DNA of 64,000 nucleotides. It comes from Actinophytocola sp050699935. GTDB lineage: Bacteria > Actinomycetota > Actinomycetes > Mycobacteriales > Pseudonocardiaceae. Numbering within the stretch: position 1 is the first letter of the stretch; each line of letters starts with the position of its first letter. The position numbers were made by a program, and so were the translations under genes. The DNA lies in contig NZ_JBOHGB010000019.1 of the NCBI RefSeq assembly GCF_050699935.1, positions 1 through 64,000 on the forward strand, written 5' to 3'. Positions 7,075-15,873 of the stretch are shown piece by piece. The notes beneath the pieces were generated by a model. It ran no database searches and was not told the DNA's origin. It saw nothing but the letters and a program-made list of their open reading frames with translations.

Positions 7075-9020
7075 ACTCGGTAGTGTCGCTGGCCGCCACC
7101 TTCCTTGCCGTCGCGGCGATCTCCGGGGTGCTCGCCGCGCTCGCGGGGTCGCTGCCGGACTACGTGCTCAGGCCGGAACTCCGCGCTGCGGTCTCCGGAT
7201 TCGGCACCGCGGTCACCGGCCTGGCCGGTGTCGTCGCGGGGATCGCGGCCATGACCGGCGAGCCCTACGACGCGTCCGTGCCGGGGCTGCTGCCGCTGTC
7301 CGGTCTCACGATCGAGCTGGACGCGCTGTCCGGGCCGTTCCTCACGGCGGTCGGCGCGGTCGCCGTCGCGGCCGGGGTCTACGCGGTCGGCAGTGACATC
7401 GGGCCTGACGGCGGGCACGCGGGATCCCGGGTGGCACAGGCGATCGTGCCACTGTTCGTGGTGGCGATGCTGCTGGTGCCCGCGGCCGGCGGGGTCGGCA
7501 CGTTCCTCCTCTGCTGGGAGCTCGTCGCGGTCACCTCGCTGGTGCTGGTCCTCGTCGAGCACCGGCGCGATCCCGAGGTGGCGGTCGCCGGCCGGTGGTA
7601 CGCGGCCATGTCCCAGCTCGGTTTCCTCGCCGTCCTCAGTGGACTGCTCATGCTCGCCGGACCGGCCGGTGACTCCTTCGCCGCGCTGCGCGACGCCGAG
7701 CCGTCCGGCGCGGTGCGCGGGGTCGCGTTCCTGCTGACGCTCGCCGGATTCGCGTCCGCCGCGGGGATCGTGCCGCTGCACGTCTGGCTGCCGCGGGCCC
7801 ACACCGAGGCGCCGGGCCACGTGTCCGCGCTGATGTCCGCGGCCATGGTGACGCTGGGCGGCTACGGGATCGTCCGGGTCGGGTTCGACCTGCTCGGCGG
7901 CGGCCCGCGCTGGTGGTGGCTCGCGGTGGTCGGGCTCGGTGTGTTGTCGGCGGTCGCCGGGCTGCTGCGAGCGGCCGCGAGCACCGACCTGAAGCGGCTG
8001 CTCTCCCGTACGACGATCGGGAACCTGGGCCTGGTGCTCGTCGGCGTCGGCGCGGCCGGTCTCTTCGCGGCCGCCGGCGACCGCGTGGCGGCCGGGCTGG
8101 CGCTGACCGCCGCGCTGCTGCACGTCCTCGGCCACGCCGCGGTCACGAGCACGCTGTTCCTCGCCGCCGGGTCGGTGGTGCGCGCGACCGGTGCCCGCGA
8201 GCTCGACACGCTCGGCGGGCTGCGCCGCAAGATGCCGGCGACCACGGCCGCGTTCGGGCTGGGTGCGCTCGCCGCGTCGGCCCTGCCGCCCGGCACCGCG
8301 TTCGTGTCGGTGTGGTTGCTGCTGCAGGCGTTGGTCCACGCGCCGCAGGACGGCGGGATGTCCGTCGGCATGGCCGTGCCGGTCGCGCTGGCCGCGGTGG
8401 CGCTGTCCGTCGGGCTCGCGGTGGCCGCGTTCGGCCGGGCGTTCGGCATCGGGTTCCTCGCCAGGCCGCGCAGCGCGGCGGCCGAGCAGGCGAGCGAGAG
8501 CCCGCCGGCCGTCCTCGCCGGGCTCGGGCTCGGCGGGGCGGCGTGCCTGGTGCTCGCGCTCGCGCCGACGCTCGTGCTGCCCGCGCTCGGCACCGCGAGC
8601 GGGAGCGTGCTGGGCGGAGCCGACCAAGCCGGGGACCCGGTGGTGACCGGCGTGATCACCGTGCGCCTGGCCGGGCTGGCCGGCACGCTGTCGCCGCTGA
8701 TCGTCGCCGTCGCACTGGCGGCCGCGCTCGCGCTGGCGATCGGCGCCGCGAGGTTGCTCGCCCGCCGCTCGGCCGCGCGCCGTGCGGTGTCCACATGGGA
8801 CGGTGGGGCTGGTCCGGCGCCGCGCCGGGCCACGACGTTCGCCGTGCCGGGGTACGTCTCCGCGCGGACCGAGGGGCGCGTCTACCGCCCCGCGCTCGCG
8901 GCGCTCGACGCGTGGGGCCGGGCCGGGCGCCTGCTCGCCACCGGCAGCGTGCACCGCTACGTCGGCTACGGATTCTTCGCGGTCTGCGGGCTGCTCCTAC
9001 TTCTGGCGGTGACACGGTGA
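7071..9020 (+). CDS. HyfB-like (NuoL/NuoM/MrpA family) antiporter-type membrane subunit
   Basis: The 649-residue polytopic protein belongs to the proton-translocating antiporter-like family. Typical signatures are LLCWELVAVTSLVLVL, the HVWLPRAHTEAPGHVSALMS segment with conserved His and Lys-containing helices nearby, and STDLKRLLSRTTIGNLGL. It corresponds to HyfB of hydrogenase-4 or NuoL-like subunits and probably moves H+ or Na+ when the complex turns over. The C-terminal helix RYVGYGFFAVCGLLLLLAV ends just before the coupled GTG of the next gene. Confidence 0.88.
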   Translation: MNSVVSLAATFLAVAAISGVLAALAGSLPDYVLRPELRAAVSGFGTAVTGLAGVVAGIAAMTGEPYDASVPGLLPLSGLTIELDALSGPFLTAVGAVAVAAGVYAVGSDIGPDGGHAGSRVAQAIVPLFVVAMLLVPAAGGVGTFLLCWELVAVTSLVLVLVEHRRDPEVAVAGRWYAAMSQLGFLAVLSGLLMLAGPAGDSFAALRDAEPSGAVRGVAFLLTLAGFASAAGIVPLHVWLPRAHTEAPGHVSALMSAAMVTLGGYGIVRVGFDLLGGGPRWWWLAVVGLGVLSAVAGLLRAAASTDLKRLLSRTTIGNLGLVLVGVGAAGLFAAAGDRVAAGLALTAALLHVLGHAAVTSTLFLAAGSVVRATGARELDTLGGLRRKMPATTAAFGLGALAASALPPGTAFVSVWLLLQALVHAPQDGGMSVGMAVPVALAAVALSVGLAVAAFGRAFGIGFLARPRSAAAEQASESPPAVLAGLGLGGAACLVLALAPTLVLPALGTASGSVLGGADQAGDPVVTGVITVRLAGLAGTLSPLIVAVALAAALALAIGAARLLARRSAARRAVSTWDGGAGPAPRRATTFAVPGYVSARTEGRVYRPALAALDAWGRAGRLLATGSVHRYVGYGFFAVCGLLLLLAVTR

Positions 9021-9976
9021 GTGCTCTCGGGGTGATCGCGGGGATCACGCAGCCGGTGCTGATCGTCGCCGGCTCGCCGCTGCTGGTCGGCGTGCTCGGC
9101 AAGGTCCGCGCGCGGCTCGAGGGCCGGGTCGGCGCCGGGATCTGGCAGCCGTACCGGGACCTGCGCAAGCTGTTCGGCAAGGAGCCGGTCGACCCGGGCG
9201 GCACGAGCGAGGTGTTCCGCACGGCGCCGCTGCTGCTGCTCGCCACCACGGTCGTGGTCGCCGTCGTGGCGCCGTTCGTCGCGGCCGAGTCGGCCGTGGG
9301 CGCGGCGGCGGACCTGTTCGCGGTCGTCGCGCTGCTGGCGCTCGGCGCGGTCGCGCTGGTGCTCGGCGGGCTGGACACCGGCACCGGGTTCGGCGGGCTG
9401 GGGGCGGGTCGGCGGCTGACGATCCTCGCGCTGGCCGAGCCGACGCTGCTCGTCGCGGTCCTGGCGCTGGCCACGCGTGCGGGCTCCACGAACCTCGGCG
9501 AGATCGTGTCCGCCACGCTCGACGACCCAATGCGGGTGATCTCGCCCGGCAGCCTGCTCGCCGCCGCCGCGCTCGTCGTCGCGATCGTCGCGGAGACCGG
9601 GCGGCGGCCGGTGGACGACCCGGCCACGGGCGAGGAGGCGACGATGATCCACGGCGCCACCGAGCTCGACTACGCCGGCCCGGACCTCGCGCTCGTCCGG
9701 CTGGCGTCCGCGATGCGGCTGACCGTCCTGCTCGGCCTGCTCGCGAACCTGTTCGTGCCGTGGGGGATCGCGACCAGTGACGCGGGCGGGGCGGATGCCG
9801 GGACGGTGCTCGTCGGGGTGGCGGCGCTCGTGGTCAAGGTCGGCGTGCTCGGCGTGCTGGTGGCGGTCGCCGAGGTGTTCGTGGCCCGGCTGCGGCTGGT
9901 CCGGGTGCCGGAGCTGCTGGCCGGCTCGTTCGTGCTCGCCCTGCTGGCCGTCTCCGCCTCGTTCTTCCTGGCCTGA
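9017..9976 (+). CDS. HyfC/HycD/NuoH-like membrane subunit
   Basis: The 319-residue protein is the NuoH-like membrane anchor that connects the peripheral and membrane arms. Diagnostic segments are PLLVGVLGKVRARLEGRVGA followed by WQPYRDLRKLFGKEPV, AETGRRPVDDPATGEE, and MIHGATELDYAGPDLAL. GTG 9017 overlaps the stop of the hyfB-like gene. Downstream comes not the next subunit but an unusual inserted element (9980-10110) that has a second copy in the formate dehydrogenase locus. Confidence 0.88.
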   Translation: MSALGVIAGITQPVLIVAGSPLLVGVLGKVRARLEGRVGAGIWQPYRDLRKLFGKEPVDPGGTSEVFRTAPLLLLATTVVVAVVAPFVAAESAVGAAADLFAVVALLALGAVALVLGGLDTGTGFGGLGAGRRLTILALAEPTLLVAVLALATRAGSTNLGEIVSATLDDPMRVISPGSLLAAAALVVAIVAETGRRPVDDPATGEEATMIHGATELDYAGPDLALVRLASAMRLTVLLGLLANLFVPWGIATSDAGGADAGTVLVGVAALVVKVGVLGVLVAVAEVFVARLRLVRVPELLAGSFVLALLAVSASFFLA

Positions 9977-9979
9977 GGG

Positions 9980-10110
9980 GAATGACATGAAACCGCACCT
10001 AAGGGGAACGGGACGCAACCCAGCCACAAGTACGTGCTCAACCGGAAGGCACCAACCCAAGGCGACCACAGCAGTTAATTCCGGAGAGGCGGAACGGGAG
10101 GCGGGACAGT
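9980..10110 (+). repeat. Dispersed element, copy A (between hyfC- and hyfE-like genes)
   Basis: This segment aligns with 53481-53601 over its whole length, from GAATGAC just after the upstream stop to GGCGGGACAG at the downstream start. It differs by about 20 substitutions, a 3-nt indel near the start and a 12-nt partial duplication of GAGGCGG in this copy. The best-conserved blocks are AAGGGGAACGGGA, CAGCCACAAGTACG and GTTAATTCCGG. A CCGGAA/TTCCGG stem (10041-10046 with 10081-10086) ends next to the Shine-Dalgarno region. It could be an RNA leader, a small coding unit or both. Confidence 0.75.
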
Positions 10111-10112
10111 GA
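9987..10112 (+). CDS. Possible small ORF inside element A (41 codons)
   Basis: ATG 9987 is preceded by GAGGGGA at a proper distance, and the TGA at 10110-10112 overlaps the GTG of the hyfE-like gene, the coupling style of the rest of the operon. The predicted peptide (MKPHLRGTGRNPATST...) is basic, Thr/Ser/Gly-rich and has no membrane helix. The same frame is open in copy B, where it runs directly into nuoEF. Against real coding, substitutions between the copies fall evenly over the three codon positions. Confidence 0.35.
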   Translation: MKPHLRGTGRNPATSTCSTGRHQPKATTAVNSGEAEREAGQ

Positions 10113-10768
10113 CCGACTCGCTGTACACGCAGCTGCTCTACCTGGCCTGCGGCGCCCTGCTGCTGACCGCGGCGCTCGCGCTGTGGCGCCACCGGCTCGC
10201 CGTGGTGGTCCGGGCCTTCGTCCTGCAGGGCGTGGCGCTGGCCGGGCTCGGCGCGGTCCTGGCCGTCTACCAGGTGTCCGTCCAGCTGTGGGCGGTGGCC
10301 GCCGGGCTGCTGGTGCTGCGCGCGGTCGTGCTGCCCTACCTGATGCGGCGGGCGTCCGCCGGTCCGCCGCGCCCGGAGCCTGGGCCGCTGGCCGGCGGGG
10401 CGGTGTCGCTGCTCGCGGTGGCCGGCCTCACCCTGCTGGCGTTCGTGGTGTCCCGGCCGTTCGTCGAGCGGGCGCCGTCCCCGGCGAGCGCTGCCATCCC
10501 GGTGGGTGTGGCCGTCGTGCTGATCGGCTTCTTCGTGCTGGCCACCCGGCGGGGCGCGCTGCCGCAGCTGGCGGGACTTCTGTTGATGGACAACGGGATC
10601 ACCGCCGTCACGCTGCTCACCGGTGCCGGGCTGGGCCTGCTGGTGCAGGTCGGCGTGGCGCTGGACGTGTTGCTGGTGCTGGTGATCCTGCGCCTGTCCG
10701 CCACGCGCACGCGGGAGACCGTCGGCGACATCGATCTCGACGAGCTTCGGGAGTTGCGGGACTCATGA
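10109..10768 (+). CDS. HyfE-like small membrane subunit
   Basis: The 219-residue protein is made of about six hydrophobic helices with the HyfE/NuoK-like arrangement, ending in the acidic tail TVGDIDLDELRELRDS. The position between HyfC- and HyfF-like subunits matches hydrogenase-4-type operons. GTG 10109 follows a GGAGGCGGG ribosome-binding site that lies within the 3' edge of element A. The stop overlaps the next ATG (ATGA). Confidence 0.82.
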   Translation: MTDSLYTQLLYLACGALLLTAALALWRHRLAVVVRAFVLQGVALAGLGAVLAVYQVSVQLWAVAAGLLVLRAVVLPYLMRRASAGPPRPEPGPLAGGAVSLLAVAGLTLLAFVVSRPFVERAPSPASAAIPVGVAVVLIGFFVLATRRGALPQLAGLLLMDNGITAVTLLTGAGLGLLVQVGVALDVLLVLVILRLSATRTRETVGDIDLDELRELRDS

Positions 10769-12213
10769 TGACCGTGTGGATGTTCGCGCCGCTCGTCGTG
10801 CCGCTGCTCGGCGCGATCGCGTACGCCGTGCTCGGCTGGCGGCCGGCGACCGCGTGGGCCGGCGCGGCGAGTGCCGGCCTGGTGCTGGCCGCCGCGATCG
10901 GCGCGGCCGTGGAGGTAGTCGGGGCGGGGGAGCACACCGCGGCGGCCGGCGTGCTGCGGGCGGACGCGCTGACCGCGTTCCTGCTCGTCGTGGTCGGCGC
11001 CGTGGCGCTGCTCGCGACCGCCGCCACGCCCGCCCACCTCGCCGCCGAGGTCGAGGCCGGTCGCGCCACCGAGCGGACCGCGCGCTGGCACTGCGCGGCC
11101 GTCCAGCTGTTCCTCGCATCGGCCGTGCTGGCCGTGCTCGCCGCGGACCTCGGCCTGCTGTGGGTGGCGATCGAGGCCGCCGTCCTCGTCACCGGGTTCC
11201 TCGTCGGGCAGGGAGCCGGGCGGGCGGGTGCCGAGGCGGCCTGGAAGCTCGTCGTGATCTGCTCGGCCGGCCTCGCGCTCGCGTTGCTGGGCATCGTGCT
11301 CCTCGACCACGCCGGGTCCGATGTGGACGGTGTGCGGATCGCGGTCGTGCTGCTCGTCGTCGGGTTCGGCACGATGGCCGGGCTCGCGCCGCTGCACGCG
11401 TGGGTGCCCGACGCGCACGGCCAGGCGCCGGCACCGGTGGCCGCGCTGCTCTCCGGTGTGCTGCTGCCGGTCGCCGCCTACGCGATGCTGCGGGTCAAGG
11501 CGGTCGCCGACGTGGTGCTCGGGCCGACGTTCGGCCGGGTGCTGCTCGCGGCGCTCGCGGTCGTCTCGCTCCTCGTGGCCGCCTCCCTGCTGCTGGCCCA
11601 GCGCGACTACCAGCGGATGCTCGCCTACTCGAGCACGGGCCAGCTCGGCCTCGTCGCGCTCGGCGCGGCCATCGGCGGCCCGCTCGCGCTCGCCGCGGCG
11701 CTGCTGCACCTGCTCGGGCACGGGCTCGCGAAGGCCGTGCTGTTCCTCGGCGCCGGCCGGATCCGGCAGCTCACCGGCACGAGCCGGACCGATGGCGTGC
11801 GCGGGCTCGCGGCCCGGCACCCGATGCTGGCCGCGGCGGTGGGGGCGGGGGTGCTCGCGCTGCTCGGGCTGCCGCCGTTCAGCCTGTTCGCGAGCGGGCT
11901 CGGCATCGCCCGCGCCGGGTTCGCGGCCGGTCTCGGCTGGCTCGTCGCGATCGCGCTGGTCGGCGTGCTCGTCATCGCGGTGGCGCTGATCGCCCACACC
12001 AGCCGCATGCTGCTCGGCGATCCGCCCGACAGCCCCGGCGCGGCCACCGCGGGCCAGCCGCTGCCCGCGTCCACCACCGCCACGCTGCTCGGCGGGCTGG
12101 TCGTGTGCGCGGCCCTCGGCGTGGCCGCCGAGCCGCTCGCCACCCTGCTGCGGCTGGCCGCGGACACACTCGTAGGCACACCGGTCACCGGCACGCTTGT
12201 GGGGGCACCATGA
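10765..12213 (+). CDS. HyfF-like (NuoN/NuoM family) antiporter-type membrane subunit
   Basis: The 482-residue polytopic protein is a second antiporter-like subunit. Landmarks include LHAWVPDAHGQAPAPVAALLSG, RDYQRMLAYSSTGQLGLVALG and LLHLLGHGLAKAVLFLGAG, the usual HyfF/NuoN signatures with helix-breaking and charged residues for ion translocation. ATG 10765 overlaps the preceding stop, and its own stop overlaps the next ATG. Two antiporter-type subunits plus a NuoH-like one give a sizeable membrane arm. Confidence 0.88.
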   Translation: MMTVWMFAPLVVPLLGAIAYAVLGWRPATAWAGAASAGLVLAAAIGAAVEVVGAGEHTAAAGVLRADALTAFLLVVVGAVALLATAATPAHLAAEVEAGRATERTARWHCAAVQLFLASAVLAVLAADLGLLWVAIEAAVLVTGFLVGQGAGRAGAEAAWKLVVICSAGLALALLGIVLLDHAGSDVDGVRIAVVLLVVGFGTMAGLAPLHAWVPDAHGQAPAPVAALLSGVLLPVAAYAMLRVKAVADVVLGPTFGRVLLAALAVVSLLVAASLLLAQRDYQRMLAYSSTGQLGLVALGAAIGGPLALAAALLHLLGHGLAKAVLFLGAGRIRQLTGTSRTDGVRGLAARHPMLAAAVGAGVLALLGLPPFSLFASGLGIARAGFAAGLGWLVAIALVGVLVIAVALIAHTSRMLLGDPPDSPGAATAGQPLPASTTATLLGGLVVCAALGVAAEPLATLLRLAADTLVGTPVTGTLVGAP

Positions 12214-13724
12214 CCGCACGGATCACACCGACGCCCGGCCCGCCCGGCGACCCGGTCGGCCACCACCGCACGGCGCTCACGATCAGCCCCGACGACCTGC
12301 CGGCGCGGGCGAAGTCGTTGCTGGACAAGGGATACCGGGTGGCCCTGGTCGCCGGCCACGAGGACGTCGGCAACACCGGGCTGCGGGCGGTGTACCTGTT
12401 CACCGCGGCCGACCCGGACCGCCGCGTCGAGCTGGCGGTCCCGGTGCCCCGCGACACCCCGAGGGTGCCGAGCCTCGCGCGCATGTCCGCGGTGGCGGGC
12501 CGGTTCGAACGCGAGCTGCACGACCTGTTCGGCATCGCCACGGTGGGCCACCCGATGCCGCGACGGCTGGTTCGCCACGGGCACTGGCCGCGCGGCTGGT
12601 ACCCGATGCTCGCGAGTGCCGGTGAGCCACCGGAGTTCGCCGCCGCCGAGGTCCCGGCCCCGATCGACGAGGCGGAGGTCTCCCTCGGCCCGGTGCACGC
12701 CGGGGTGACCGAGCCGAGCCAGTTCCGCCTCACCGTGGACGGCGAGCGGATCACCGCGGTCGGCGGCCGGCTCTGGTATGTCCACAAAGGAATCGAGCGG
12801 CTGTTCCACGGCCGCGTGCCCGCCGCGGCCGTGGAGCTGACCGAGCGGATCAGCGGCGACACGGCCGTGGGTCACACGCTGGCGTTCTGCCTCGCCGTCG
12901 AGGACGCGAGCGGTCACCGGGTCTCGCCGGACGTCCAGCGGATCCGGGCGGTCCTGCTGGAGCTGGAGCGGCTGTACAACCACGCCGGCGACCTGGGCGC
13001 GCTGTGCGGCCACGCGGGGCAGAGCATGCTGGACGCGCACGCGCAGCGGATTCGAGAGGAGCTGTTGCGCCTCAACGACACCGTGACCGGCCACCGGCTG
13101 CTCCGCGGCGCGGTCCACCCGGGCGGGGTGACGGTGCGCAGCCTGCCCGACCCGGGCCGGCTCGAGTCGCTCGCCGCCGACCTGGCCGAGGTCGTGGAGC
13201 TGGTGCTCGACAGCAGCGTCGTGGTCGACCGGTTCACCGGCACCGCGGTGCTGACCGAGGCGCGGGCGCGCGAGCACGGCGCGCTGGGCTACGTGGCGCG
13301 GGCGAGCGGCCTGACCGTGGACGCGCGCCACGACCACCCGTTCCTGCCCGGCGACCCGCCGCGCGCGTACGACCGCATGGACGGCGACGTGCTGTCGCGG
13401 TTCCTCGCCCGGGCGGCGGAGTTCGCCGACTCGGTCCGGCTCATCACCGCGCTCACCGAGGAGGGCTTCGACCACACGGCCGAGCCGCCGCTGGCCCGCC
13501 GCATCGCACCGGCGACCGGCGTGGGCATCGTCGAGGGCTGGCGCGGCACGATCACCCACCGCGTGGAGCTGTCCGCGGACGGCACCCTCACGCGGGCCAA
13601 GGTCGTCGACCCGAGCTTCGTCAACTGGGCGACCCTGCCGCTGGCGCTGACCGGCACGGACGTGGCCGACTTCCCGCTGGCCACCCGCAGCTTCAACCTG
13701 TCCGTGGCGGGCAACGACCTGTAG
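12210..13724 (+). CDS. HyfG/HycE-like fused NuoC-NuoD large subunit lacking the Ni ligands
   Basis: The 504-residue protein joins a NuoC-like domain (to about residue 135; FERELHDLFGI, HPMPRRL) to a NuoD/hydrogenase large-subunit domain (YVHKGIERLFHGR, LERLYNHAGDLGALCGHAG). In HycE the first nickel motif reads ERVCGIC; here the site is ERISGD (residues 212-217). The second, DPCxxC, is DPSFVNW starting at residue 467. All four Cys ligands are therefore absent, although neighbouring motifs such as SFNLSVAGNDL are kept. This fits the Ehr (energy-converting hydrogenase related) class, so it is probably not a hydrogenase. No polyferredoxin (HyfA/HyfH) gene is present. Confidence 0.87.
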   Translation: MTARITPTPGPPGDPVGHHRTALTISPDDLPARAKSLLDKGYRVALVAGHEDVGNTGLRAVYLFTAADPDRRVELAVPVPRDTPRVPSLARMSAVAGRFERELHDLFGIATVGHPMPRRLVRHGHWPRGWYPMLASAGEPPEFAAAEVPAPIDEAEVSLGPVHAGVTEPSQFRLTVDGERITAVGGRLWYVHKGIERLFHGRVPAAAVELTERISGDTAVGHTLAFCLAVEDASGHRVSPDVQRIRAVLLELERLYNHAGDLGALCGHAGQSMLDAHAQRIREELLRLNDTVTGHRLLRGAVHPGGVTVRSLPDPGRLESLAADLAEVVELVLDSSVVVDRFTGTAVLTEARAREHGALGYVARASGLTVDARHDHPFLPGDPPRAYDRMDGDVLSRFLARAAEFADSVRLITALTEEGFDHTAEPPLARRIAPATGVGIVEGWRGTITHRVELSADGTLTRAKVVDPSFVNWATLPLALTGTDVADFPLATRSFNLSVAGNDL

Positions 13725-13728
13725 TACG

Positions 13729-15225
13729 TCAGCCGTCGCCGTAGGTGGCCCGCAGCCTGGTCTTGCGTACCTTGCCCGACCCGGTGCGGGGCAGCTCGGT
13801 CGCGAACACGACCGACGCCGGGATCTTGTACCTCGCGATCCGCGCGGCAAGGAACTCCCGCAGCTCGGCGGGCTCGACGCCGGCCCCGTCGCGCAGCACC
13901 ACGACCGCCCGGCCGACCTCGCCCCACGTCTCGTGCGCGACGCCGATGACCGCGCAGTCCGCGACGGCCGGGTGCTGGCGGAGCGCGTCCTCCACCTCGG
14001 CCGGGTAGACGTTCTCGCCACCGGAGATGATCAGGTCCTTGATGCGGTCGCGGATGTAGAGGTACCCCTCGCCGTCGCCGACCGCCACGTCGCCGGTGCG
14101 CAGCCAGCCGTCGGCCGACAGGACGGCCGCGGTCTCGGCGGGCTTGTCCCAGTACCCGTGCATGACGTGCGGGCCCTGAACCACGACCTCGCCCGGCTCG
14201 CCCGGTGCGACGTCGGCGCCGTCCGGGCCGACCACGCGCACGTCGGTGAAGAAGCACGGCGTGCCGGCCGAGCCGACCTTGCGCCGGCTCTCCCCGGCAC
14301 GCAGGAACAGCGCGCTCGGCCCGGACTCGGTGAGTCCGTAGCCCTGCAGGAAGGTCAGCCCGCGCGCCTGGTAGGTGGTGATGACCTGCTCGGGCACCGG
14401 CGCGCCACCGCAGATCATCGTGCGCACCGAGGCCAGGTCGGCGTCCGCCCAGCCGGGCGAGGCGGCGATGGCCTGGAACATCGCGGGCACGCCGAACAGG
14501 TAGGTGACGCGGTGCTCGGCGATCAGCTCGAGCGAGCGTGCCGGGTCGAAGGCCGGCATGAGCACGACCGTTCCGCCCTTGAGCAGCGTCGGCAGCACGG
14601 TCTGGTTGAGCGCGGCGACGTGGAACATCGGCGCGTTCACCAGGGTCACCTCGGCACTGGTGAGGTCGACGTCGATGAGCACGTTGAAGCTGTTCCAGTG
14701 GATGTTGGCGTGGGACAGCGCCGCGCCCTTCGGCCGCCCGGTGGTGCCCGAGGTGTACATGACGACCGCGATGTCCTCCTGGTCGACCGGCTCGTCGAGC
14801 GGGTCCTCCGGGGCGTCGGCCAGAAGCCGTTCGTAGGTGTCGAAGTCGATCACGTGCGGCACGACGTCGCGCAGGGCCGTCGCGGTCTCCCGGTGTGCGG
14901 GGGAGTGCACGAGCACCGTCGTGCCGCTGTCGCCGATGATGTAGGCCAGCTCGGCCGGGGCGAGCCGGGAGTTGAGCGGGAGGAAGATCGCGCCGAGCAT
15001 GCCGGCGCCGAACAGCGTCTCCAGGAAGACCCCGTGGTTCGGCCCGAGGTAGGCGATCCGGTCCCCGCTGCCGACGCCGACGCGGGCGAGTGCGTGTGCC
15101 AACCTGGTGCAGCGCCGGTGCAGCCCGGCGTATGTCCACTTGCGACCGTCGGCCACCACTGCCGTGGCGTCGGGCGACATCCGCGCCCGGCGGGCGGTCC
15201 ACGAGCCGATGCCTTGGTTACGCAT
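13729..15225 (-). CDS. AMP-dependent acyl-CoA synthetase (FadD-like)
   Basis: The 498-residue ANL-family ligase activates a carboxylic acid to acyl-AMP and then the CoA thioester. The P-loop is MYTSGTTGRPKGAALSHANI. A later motif is YGLTESGP, the hinge is DGWLRTGDVAVGDGEGYLYIRDR, and the catalytic lysine lies in the C-terminal PRTGSGKVRKTRLR. Substrate cannot be read from sequence; a fatty or aromatic acid is likely. ATG 15225 follows AAGGGA; an in-frame ATG at 15258 is an alternative. It converges on the hydrogenase-4-like operon with only 4 bases between stops. Confidence 0.85.
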   Translation of the reverse strand: MRNQGIGSWTARRARMSPDATAVVADGRKWTYAGLHRRCTRLAHALARVGVGSGDRIAYLGPNHGVFLETLFGAGMLGAIFLPLNSRLAPAELAYIIGDSGTTVLVHSPAHRETATALRDVVPHVIDFDTYERLLADAPEDPLDEPVDQEDIAVVMYTSGTTGRPKGAALSHANIHWNSFNVLIDVDLTSAEVTLVNAPMFHVAALNQTVLPTLLKGGTVVLMPAFDPARSLELIAEHRVTYLFGVPAMFQAIAASPGWADADLASVRTMICGGAPVPEQVITTYQARGLTFLQGYGLTESGPSALFLRAGESRRKVGSAGTPCFFTDVRVVGPDGADVAPGEPGEVVVQGPHVMHGYWDKPAETAAVLSADGWLRTGDVAVGDGEGYLYIRDRIKDLIISGGENVYPAEVEDALRQHPAVADCAVIGVAHETWGEVGRAVVVLRDGAGVEPAELREFLAARIARYKIPASVVFATELPRTGSGKVRKTRLRATYGDG

Positions 15226-15378
15226 GCGCCGGTCCCTTCCCCGTTCGGCGGGCATCAAAGGTAGGTACGGAACTGGTGACGGTCAACGATCCGTGGCGGC
15301 TGAGCTGGGCAGATGGAAATTCTGTAACCGAATGGAGGCACGGTGTCTTTCTTGATCGGTCGATACACTGTTTGAACT

Positions 15379-15873
15379 GTGCGACAGGGGTTGCTTGTAC
15401 TGGCCGGCTTGGCCGCGGGCATCGGCGCCGCCCGGCTGGCGCTGCTCGTGATCAAAGTGGAGGGTGCGAGCATGGCGCCGACCTTCCGGTCCGGCGACAC
15501 GGTGCTGACGATCCGCCGCACCCTGCGACCCACCGTCCGGCGCGGCGAGGTGGTCGTGTGCCGGCGGCCGGACGGCATGCCCGGGCCGTACTCGTACCTG
15601 ATCAAGCGGGTCGTCGCGGTCGCCGGGGACCCGGTGCCGGGCGATCCGGGCGGCGAGGGCGAGACGATCTCCGCGGGCCGGATCTACGTGCGTGGCGACG
15701 GCGAGCGCAGCCTCGACTCACGGGCCTTCGGGGCCATTCCGGTGGATCACGTGGTCGGGCACGTGGTCGTCCGGCTCGCGCAGGCCCGGGCGGGCGAACC
15801 ACGCACGCACGCGGTGGCCGGTGCCACGCCCGGCCTGCGATCGTCGAGCGATGCGGATACGGGTGGAGGCTGA
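15379..15873 (+). CDS. Signal peptidase I-like (S26) membrane protease
   Basis: The 164-residue protein has one N-terminal membrane helix (GLLVLAGLAAGIGAARLALLV). The catalytic Ser lies in VEGASMAPTFRSGD and the general-base Lys in LIKRVVAVAGD, followed by YVRGDGERSLDSRAFGAIP, the SPase box region. It is shorter than housekeeping LepB. GTG 15379 has no Shine-Dalgarno; a TACACT -10-like hexamer at 15364-15369 would put the transcript start at or near the GTG, suggesting a leaderless mRNA. Confidence 0.8.
   Translation: MRQGLLVLAGLAAGIGAARLALLVIKVEGASMAPTFRSGDTVLTIRRTLRPTVRRGEVVVCRRPDGMPGPYSYLIKRVVAVAGDPVPGDPGGEGETISAGRIYVRGDGERSLDSRAFGAIPVDHVVGHVVVRLAQARAGEPRTHAVAGATPGLRSSSDADTGGG

Noticed and set aside
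9670..10041. Minus-strand frames across elements A and B that also share peptide similarity
   Set aside because: The similarity follows from the DNA homology. They run antisense through hyfC and fdhA with no ribosome-binding site or domain.
12210..13724. Calling the HyfG-like protein a NiFe hydrogenase
   Set aside because: All four nickel-ligand cysteines are replaced, and no hyp maturation genes are in view.
1930..14021. Long minus-strand open frames such as 1930-3162, 6960-8954, 10336-12219 and 11625-14021
   Set aside because: They are antisense shadows of high-GC genes. Their products are Arg/His/Gln/Pro-rich without domains, while the plus strand carries recognisable families.
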